A DNA stretch of 64,000 nucleotides, from the NCBI RefSeq assembly GCF_026914185.1, contig NC_070561.1, positions 6,262,001 to 6,326,000 of the forward strand. Direction: 5' to 3'. The notes under the pieces were generated by a model. The model worked only from the letters and a program-made list of their open reading frames with translations. It was not told the DNA's origin and did no database searches. Shown here piece after piece: positions 57,744 to 64,000 of the stretch (positions are counted from its first letter, which is position 1; each line of letters starts with the position of its first letter). The DNA is from Puccinia triticina (Eukaryota; Basidiomycota; Pucciniomycetes; Pucciniales; Pucciniaceae). Made by a program: the position numbers and the translations under genes.

Positions 57744-60381
57744 ATCCCCGGATGTGACTTAATGTGCCTATCTCCTGTGTCTGGCTTCCTTTGTCATACA
57801 TGTTCTGATGGAATGCCGCAAAATTTGTGAAGGCATTCATTTCTTCCATAATCTGCCAGGGAACTTCCAACGGGCAATTCAGTGCCGTTCATCACTATGT
57901 GCTCAGAACAGCACGGTTCTACACTGTCATCTTTTCATGCCCTTCCACCTTTAACCACATAAACAAATTGCCATCTTGCAACCTCTGAACTTGCACTCTA
58001 CGAAAGGAACTTGTTGTCCTGGAGCACAAGATACCAAAAGTATGATGTCAGGTGGTAGAAAGGAAAATCTGCCGTGCAACACAAAGCCCAGGTTGACAGA
58101 AAACAAAGCCCAGGATGATGGCCTATGTGCTCATTTCCTGAGGGGCATATTGGATCGATAGGTGAGTGAGCATCCCCCTGCCTCCTGCACACCTCACATC
58201 CCTGTCGTGACTGTTTTCATCATTCTGAAGCGCCACAATTACAAGAAAGTTCAATCACCCTTTTTGGGACTTCTTTGACTGTTTATTAACTGAATAAGCA
58301 GAGTAGGGGTCCAGGAGCACGCTATGAAAATTTCTAGCTGGGACCACACACTGCCCCATGACATTCAGTAGACCGTCATGGAACAGGAGTCTGCCATACC
58401 TTCAGCCGTGAGTTAAATTCTCACCCCCCTGATACCCAATAAATGCTCTCTCAGGTGTGCCACAGGTTTTGCACAACGTTTTCAACACCACCTTAAAGCG
58501 GGTAGTCTTGATTTAGTGCACCATACAATACCCACTAATGTGCCTCACTTCAGGGGTGCCATTGTTTGTGCCACTGCCACCAATTTTGACTTCAGGCATA
58601 GTATGTCTGGGAGTAGACACTGGTCCCAGGTGGTCCCAAAGAGGGAACATATCTGAGATTGGCAATTTGTTTTGCCCATGAGACTGAAAGCATGTTGGGA
58701 TGGTTGTGAGTATTCTGTGAAAGGCATGCAGGTCTGGCCTCCCTTTTTCATGCTGGATTTCAAGCAGGAAAACACACATGAGTGAAACATCGCACAAATT
58801 AGCTGTTCATGTGATGTGCAAGAGACTTTGTTGTAGAATTCAGCTTACCCTGTGGTGGCAGTTTACTCGTCTAGAGGGACAGCTGCAGGGAGCATTACAC
58901 CACAGGTCTGGGCGAACACTCCTAGATGATGTTGGGAATTTACATGCTGTGACTCTGAGATAATTGGTCAAGCAGGCCAAGCTGATAGAAAGTGCGGTCT
59001 CAAGGTCAAATTTCCATGCATTTGATACCCATTCTAAATTCCGGAAATAAACCACTTTCTTTAAACTGGCATAACTCTGTTGGGTGTTCAAGCACACACC
59101 GCTTCTCGGGCACCATCCTGCATGAAGGGATGTGCCTCTTTGTGCCCAATTGGCAACATCATTTTTCACCATTGTGCTTCATCCAAAATTAGTAAATCTG
59201 TGCCAGGTGCCTGTGTAGTGTGAGACGTGAGTTACATGATTGCGCCTGCTGAGTCTGTCAGATTTCAGGAGCAACTTCTTCCCCTGAGTTTGACTTCATC
59301 GTTGAAAAATGTTTCTGTGCCCTTAGAGCAATTCATTTCATCCACTCTGGAACAAGGAGTAAACCGGGGAAAGATTCAACCTACAACAGAGGCACAAGAA
59401 GCCTTGTACTTGATCCCATGAAATGTGGTTCAAAAGGACAACAATTAGCACATAACCCAATGCTCAAGGACATTCCATGTGCCTTCAAGGCAGAACAAGT
59501 TGGGGAGTTCAGGTGTGCTCATTCCATGCTGCCATCACAAAACAATCATTCTTCCCGCCACTGTAAACCTCCGGGAGTGAAACTTGCAATTTGCTTGGCA
59601 GTGGCAGGAGTATTTATTCTTCATCTGTATTGAAATCTAACCCACTCCATCACAGCAACTCCCACCCAAACAGGGCAGACAGATGGGGAGACAAGTGGAA
59701 CTGGTATCTGGCTGGTCTGGTACAAAATCCGGCCCAAGTTGGAGGTTGATACTCATGCAATTATGGTGGTTAACCTAACCAGCTCAAAATCTAGGGCTTC
59801 CTGGGTGCCAATGAACAGGATTGAAACATGCTACAACGAGTTTGAAGGACTCCTCATGACAATATGTCATTGGTGGACACGTAAGGCCCAAAAAGCTGAA
59901 TTTAGACAAGGAGAATTTCAGTAGAGGAGAGTGTGCAAACATGGTCCAGCTGTGCCACTTATTTGGCAGTGCCTCAGTTCAGCTTGTGCCACTGGTAGTG
60001 TGTCAATGTCATCTTGAAAGAATGAATGCTAACAGGTCTCTCAGTCTGATCCGCCAGGTAGCCTTGACAATTTGTGTGTGAGTCTCTGGGGACCAGAAAT
60101 GGTGTTTATGACTACCAAGTAGGAAACAGGTTCCTTGGGCATTACTAGCTTCAGGAACATAGATTGAGAAAGATGCTCATCTCACGACTCGTCTCCAAAA
60201 TTTCAGCTTGCTTGGGTGTCATTAGGTTGCCAGGGTGAACCAGCAATCCAAAGGGTGAACATTTAAATAGCTGCAGGTGAAGTTACAGATGAGATTGGCT
60301 TGCTCCCAAAACAACAACATCATTGACACATGCATGAGTCACTCATGGAGCCACAGTTGATATACCACAGGGTTCCAGAAG
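57744..60381. other. Right subterminal region of the giant CACTA element
   Basis: About 2.6 kb without a supported gene. Scattered open frames under 110 codons on both strands show no recognised words. Unresolved small exons are possible. Confidence 0.45.
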
Positions 60382-60432
60382 AAAGTCATGGTTGGGCACT
60401 CTCTAGAGAGTGCCACACTTTCTTCCCTGGTG
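60382..60432 (-). repeat. Right TIR of the giant CACTA element
   Basis: Reverse complement of the left TIR with four mismatches in 51, followed by the target duplication TTG. Confidence 0.9.
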
Positions 60433-60644
60433 TTGGTTTGAACAGTAATGAACATTCTGTGAAATTTGCAAGAAATTGAAAAATTTCCACATTTTTCATT
60501 TTTTTATTTTTACTTATTTTTATTTCATAATAATTCTTAGGAACTTATTTTCCACCCCTGTAGCCAATCTCATGACTTAACGGCTGTGGCCTGAGCTTCT
60601 GCATTCAAAAATGTGGTGCCAAAAACATTAGATGACCCACTGTA

Positions 60645-61349
60645 CTATTGTTATGTACTTACTACATATTTCACACTCTTTTGAATAGGTAATTAAACTT
60701 ATTTCACACTGATTACATATTTGTACATACAGAGAGAGATAATCTTATCTCTCTCTATGTATTTATCCTGATTAAGCGCAATGTATGTACAAATGGGGAG
60801 ATTACATACCCATTTATGTAAATCCCCTTCTGAATTCCGTGATCACTCCTCTCCTTGGAGTTAAGGATCCCTCAGGTCCTTGACTCGAAGGAGGGAGCTG
60901 ATCCCTGCAATATAAAAAGGGAGGTCTCACACCTGTAGAGATTCTCCCACTAAGATTATTGCCATACAAACCCGTCTACCTTACTACAAGTTATAGTGAG
61001 TGGGGTTTTTAATAATCAACTGACCTATTTTCCTTTTCCCACAGCTTCCTTTGACCTCATCCGTGTATTTTCTGGGTACAGGTGATTGTTATCACACCTG
61101 TAGCCTAGAAATTGAACCTTCCTCATTAAAGCTACGGCGCCTGGCTTGAGACATCGCCGCGTCCCCTTACTTTTGTAAGGGAGCTAGCCCCTCTGCTATC
61201 CAGCGTCGAGGTGTGGTTTTATTCCCCCTGGCTATCTAAGCTATAGTGCGGCTTTATTTCCGCTAGCCGCTACTTAGCCGCTACTGCGCGTATAACTAGA
61301 ACCCATCAGCCCCTCGTCACATAAGAGACGTGTGCTGACACTCCTGACA
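60645..61349 (+). other. LTR-like sequence inside the outer CACTA element
   Basis: It has a TATA-like ATATAAAAAGGG (about 60911), an ATTAAAG polyadenylation-like word, and a TGTTATG start and GCTGACA end reminiscent of an LTR. I could not find a matching 5-bp duplication, so the call is weak. Confidence 0.35.
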
Positions 61350-61381
61350 TCAGTTTCTTGAGTTTTTTTTTGTAGTGTCAC

Positions 61382-61720
61382 GTCTTACATGGCCACACAA
61401 TCATACAAAGGTTAAATTTATCCAATTGATTGGAAAGCTCGGGTGTTTTGTACAAAGCATAGGCTGAGCTGATCTTATTATCCGCAAGCTTTTTTGCATG
61501 TTCTAAAAGCACCAAGTTGTAATATAGGTGAGTTTTTGAACAACAAAACAGCCAATGATAAATGATTGATCCACTTACCAAGATGCTGCTCATTGCTAAA
61601 TTGCCCGCCTCCAGGTTTAGCACTTGAGCTAGGCGTTTTGCCATCCTTGGTTTCATCGTTGGATTGGGTTTCGTCTTCTTGTGCCAACTGCTGTCGGAGC
61701 CGCTTAAGTGATTGAGGCAT
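61382..61720 (-). pseudogene. hAT transposase, exons 1-2 (5' part of the split gene)
   Basis: Exon 1 (61720-61579) starts MPQSLKRLRQQLAQEDETQ. A GTAAGTGG donor and CTTTTAG acceptor lead to exon 2 (61502-61382), which carries the first half of the BED-type zinc finger (ISSAYALYKTPELSNQ, MIVWPCKT). It ends at AAGAC|GTGA in phase 2. The next exon begins 26.7 kb away at 34675 with A TGT GGT, giving PCKTCGKV across the junction. Confidence 0.85.
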
Positions 61721-62285
61721 CTTCTGGTTGTTTGTTGACTGGAGTGGACAAGCGCACAGCAGAGGGCTCGGATAACATCAGATATGAGCCCCCCCCGACT
61801 GCATTGGGAGATGGGGGATCCGCAGCCTGCACAGCTGAGCGGTAATCATGAGCAGGTGTGGATAACCAATACCCGGGTACCCGCAAGGTTTTTTGCAGAA
61901 TCCCAGACATCCGCATCCAAAACCGCACCCTCTGGCGGGTATCCGCTGGCCAGATTGGGTACCCGCCAGCGGATAGCAGGTACCTGCAACGGGTTTGTTT
62001 TGACCAGCTCTACTAATTTTCAATCACATGTAGCAAATCACATCTTAGACATAATTTTCTTTCCCCATTTAGACTAAGTCAAGTGATCATAACCCAAAGG
62101 GGAAATTGTTTTCATTACACCAGGAAAAAAAAGTAGTCAATTGATGGCAAGTGACATGACACAGCTTTTTTTCCAGCTCCAACACTGCTCCAATGCTGCT
62201 CCTCTCCACCAGCACATCCATGGCTCACATGATAGTAGTCAGGATCAAAGCACTCAATGTGAAAAAACCAGATGATGCTCAGCTT

Positions 62286-62506
62286 TGGCCCTGGCCCAGC
62301 TGATGCTCAGCTTTTACCCTGGCTCAGCTGATGCTCAGCTTTTACCCTGGCTCAGCTGATGCTCAGCTTTTACCCTGGCTCAGCTGATGCTCAGCTTTTA
62401 CCCTGGCTCAGCTGATGCTCAGCTTTTACCCTGGCTCAGCTGATGCTCAGCTTTTACCCTGGCTCAGCTGATGCTCAGCTTTTACCCTGGCTCAGCTGAT
62501 GCTCAG
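62286..62506. repeat. 28-bp tandem repeat, about 8 units
   Basis: The unit reads TGGCTCAGCTGATGCTCAGC then TTTTACCC. It is interrupted by the 112-bp MITE and resumes after it for a further copy. Confidence 0.85.
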
Positions 62507-62618
62507 CACTGTGAAAAAAACTCAAGAAACTGCTGCCAGTTGACATGCAATATTACAAAGGCGCCTTTGTAATATTGCATGTAAACTGGCAGCAGTTTCT
62601 TGAGTTTTTTTCACAGTG
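62507..62618. mobile_element. 112-bp foldback MITE (TSD CAG)
   Basis: It starts CACTGTGAAAAAAACTCAAG, and the whole element is an almost perfect palindrome ending in the reverse complement CTTGAGTTTTTTTCACAGTG. The centre is AAAGGCGCCTTT. CAG flanks both sides (62504-62506, 62619-62621). The ends match those of the 34755-61377 CACTA element. Confidence 0.9.
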
Positions 62619-63355
62619 CAGCTTTTACCCTGGCTCAGCTGATGCTCAGTTTTTCCCCTGGCCCAGCTGATGCTCAGCTTTGGCACTGGCCACCTGATTA
62701 TCATCTTTGGCCCTGGCACAGCTGACTCTCAGCCTTGGCCGTGGCTCAGCTGATGCTCATCTTTGGCCCGAGCCTAGCTGATTTTCAGCTCTGATCCTGT
62801 CCAAGCTGATTCCCGTCTTTTTCCCTGGTCTAGCTCAGCTGATACTCAGAAAGCTGAGCATCAGCTGGCCAGCTGGCCCAGGACTGGGTAAAAGCTGAGT
62901 GTCAGCTGGGACAGGACTAGGAAAAGGCTGAGCAAAGACTTGTACAAAGCTGAGCATCAGCTGCGCCAGGAATAGGAAAAGGCTGAGCAAAGACTTGTAC
63001 AAAGCTGAGCATCAGCTGCGCCAGGACTAGTACAAAGCTAAGCATCACCTGGGCAATTACTGGTCAAAAGGCTTTATTCAAATTCTGAGAGTGAGCTGCG
63101 TGAAAAAGCTGAGTATGAGCTGGGCAAAAAAGCTGATTATGAGCTGGGTACCAAAGCTGAGTATCAGCTGAACAGAACTGAGGATCAGTTGGGCTCATCA
63201 AAAACTGAACAGGACCTCCTTGGTGAATTTTGGAAGTTTAAGAGATGGTTGGGAGATTGGGTAGATAGTGGATAGATATTGGATAGATAGTGGGTAGCTG
63301 GCTGGAGCTGGTGTAATGTCACTTGTCATCAACTGAATATTTTATTTTCTTGGTG

Positions 63356-63940
63356 TTACATATGGAAATATTTCCCAAATGGTACATTTATTTCACATTA
63401 CATTGAACAGCTTTCCCCAATAGTACATTTATTTCACTACATTGTAAACCACTCTCAGACAAGATTTTTCCTATAAAAGGAGGCCACTCTTGCCCCTTCT
63501 TGTCTTCTTTTTCCCCTCATGCTTGCACTAGTGAATGATAATTGATATTGTTCAGCAGACATCACATCAAAATTTGCCCCCATCAAACATTGCCTTATCA
63601 AAATTGACCCCTTATCAAATATTGCCTCACTTCTCACTTGACTCAAAAATCTGACTTATTAATTCAAGTTCAGGAATCTCCCAGAGTACTCATCACGCCA
63701 AACTCTTCTAAATCATAGCATTACATCAAAAATTACATATTACAAGGTTTAAAAAAGTAACAAGATTTAAATTGCTTAATTCAGGAAGATTGCGCCACAC
63801 TAAATTAATAGCGTATCTCCTAGAGTTTATTTACAGGAGGGCAGCCCTTCAAGCACCTGTGTAATTTGTCCTTTTCCGTGAAATTTTCCATATCCCCTCC
63901 AAGCTCTGTTTACGCTTTGCGTGAGAGTTCAACACCGTCC
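63356..63940. other. Right-edge region with LTR-like promoter
   Basis: No gene. CCTATAAAAGGAGG near 63472 looks like a TATA box and could be part of an LTR, but the window ends before this can be tested. Confidence 0.4.
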
Positions 63941-64000
63941 ATGGCCCCTCCAGGATTGTCAGCGGCTCCAGTGTCCCAAATGGCTGTTGTGTCAAGGCTT
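63941..64000 (+). CDS. Possible start of a gene running off the window
   Basis: ATG at 63941 opens a frame (MAPPGLSAAPVSQMAVVSRL) that is still open at the last base. Its position after LTR-like sequence would suit a gag gene, but 20 codons prove nothing. Confidence 0.25.
   Translation, partial: MAPPGLSAAPVSQMAVVSRL

Larger units (their letters stand above)
38493..60432. mobile_element. Giant CACTA transposon with cargo genes, 21.9 kb (TSD TTG)
   Basis: TIRs of about 50 bp with four mismatches start CACCAGGGAAGAAAGTGTGG on both ends (38493 and, reversed, 60432). TTG lies outside both (38490-38492, 60433-60435). It encodes a decayed Tnp2-type transposase, an intact-looking SNF2 ATPase, four further multi-exon genes not recognised, and six 36-bp palindromes. 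A smaller CACTA-like element is inserted near its left end. Confidence 0.9.
37173..60642. mobile_element. Mariner-like foldback element, TA-flanked, split by giant CACTA
   Basis: The left arm begins CAGTGGGTCATCTAATGT at 37173 and the right arm, as reverse complement, begins with the same bases at 60642. TA flanks each end (37171-37172, 60643-60644). The arms match over at least 110 bp with two mismatches, then on through the AAATTTTTCAATTTC stretch. The element forms a long foldback of about 0.7 kb once the solo LTR (37284-38128) and the giant CACTA (38493-60432) are removed. Confidence 0.82.
34755..61377. mobile_element. CACTA element inserted in a hAT intron (TSD TCA)
   Basis: Left end CACTATGAACAAAACTC, right end as reverse complement CACTACAAAAAAAAACTC, continuing with related AGAAAC words. 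TCA flanks both sides (34752-34754, 61378-61380). Removing the element recreates a perfect GTGAGC donor for hAT intron 2. Its own sequence outside nested insertions is about 3 kb: a palindromic satellite (35180-36190), another TIR element and LTR-like sequence. No transposase gene of its own is visible. The termini match the 112-bp MITE at 62507-62618. Confidence 0.87.
29325..62012 (-). mobile_element. hAT transposon split by nested insertions (32.7 kb span)
   Basis: The left end TAGAGCTGGTTGC (29325) and right end, as reverse complement, TAGAGCTGGTCAA (62012) are inverted, and both are followed inward by CGGGTACCCGC-type subterminal motifs. The identical 8-bp CTAATTTT lies outside each end (29317-29324, 62013-62020). 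The transposase gene runs on the minus strand, with its first two exons at 61720-61382 and the rest at 34675-29524. Exon phases match exactly across the 26.6 kb gap, so both parts belong to one element. After removal of the insertions the element would be about 4 kb. Confidence 0.88.
62118..63355. mobile_element. CACTA-like non-autonomous element 3, 1.24 kb (TSD TTA)
   Basis: Begins CACCAGGAAAAAAAAGTAGT and ends TTTTATTTTCTTGGTG, flanked by TTA (62115-62117, 63356-63358). CTCAGCTGATGCTCAGCTTT repeats run in one orientation on the left and the opposite on the right, meeting near 62840. Same family as 17452-19383 and 39025-40123. Confidence 0.85.

Noticed and set aside
58513..59172. Minus-strand frames of 94 and 110 codons as exons of one gene
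   Set aside because: No splice pair joins them in phase and neither has a recognisable domain.

Overview
The window looks like repeat-rich nuclear DNA of a basidiomycete, most likely a rust fungus (Pucciniales). The evidence is intron-bearing genes with short GT-AG introns (about 50-90 nt), hAT, CACTA/Tnp2 and Ty3 chromovirus sequences, heavy nesting of elements, and very few conserved host genes. The organism call is an inference.

Host genes are sparse. On the left is a five-exon WD40 gene (minus, 40-1583) resembling COMPASS subunit Swd3/WDR5. Next come three intact tandem copies (4046-4788, 7422-8164, 9547-10289) and one broken copy (20763-21307) of an unrecognised two-exon gene encoding 217 residues. 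A two-exon gene of unknown function lies at 11936-12876 (minus). A three-exon gene for ATP synthase subunit g (Atp20) lies at 21924-22597.

Between 13 and 29 kb lie two related 1.7 kb TIR elements flanked by TA, a 131-bp MITE, a 1.9 kb CACTA-like element filled with palindromic satellite (17452-19383), a hAT-like non-autonomous element with an 8-bp target duplication (26582-27890), and a decayed Ty3 chromovirus integrase/chromodomain.

From 29325 to 62012 the sequence resolves into a nest of transposons, each level supported by its own target-site duplication. A hAT element (flank CTAATTTT on both sides) is split inside an intron of its transposase gene by a CACTA element (34755-61377, flank TCA). 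That element contains a long mariner-like foldback element (37173-60642, flank TA), which is split by a 21.9 kb CACTA element (38493-60432, flank TTG). The giant element contains a small CACTA-like element (39025-40123, flank CTG). Side branches are a TIR element in a hAT exon (32483-34426) that carries a solo LTR, a second solo LTR, and a CACTG-ended element (36241-37068).

The giant CACTA element is the most unusual object. Besides a decayed Tnp2-type transposase it carries an apparently intact SNF2-family ATPase, four other multi-exon genes that I do not recognise, and six copies of a 36-bp palindrome lying in the 5' flanks of several of these genes. I infer an element with its own chromatin or DNA-binding functions, now probably unable to move by itself because its transposase is broken. 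The right edge holds another satellite-bearing CACTA-like element (62118-63355), with a perfectly folding 112-bp MITE inside it, and possibly the start of a gene that runs off the window.
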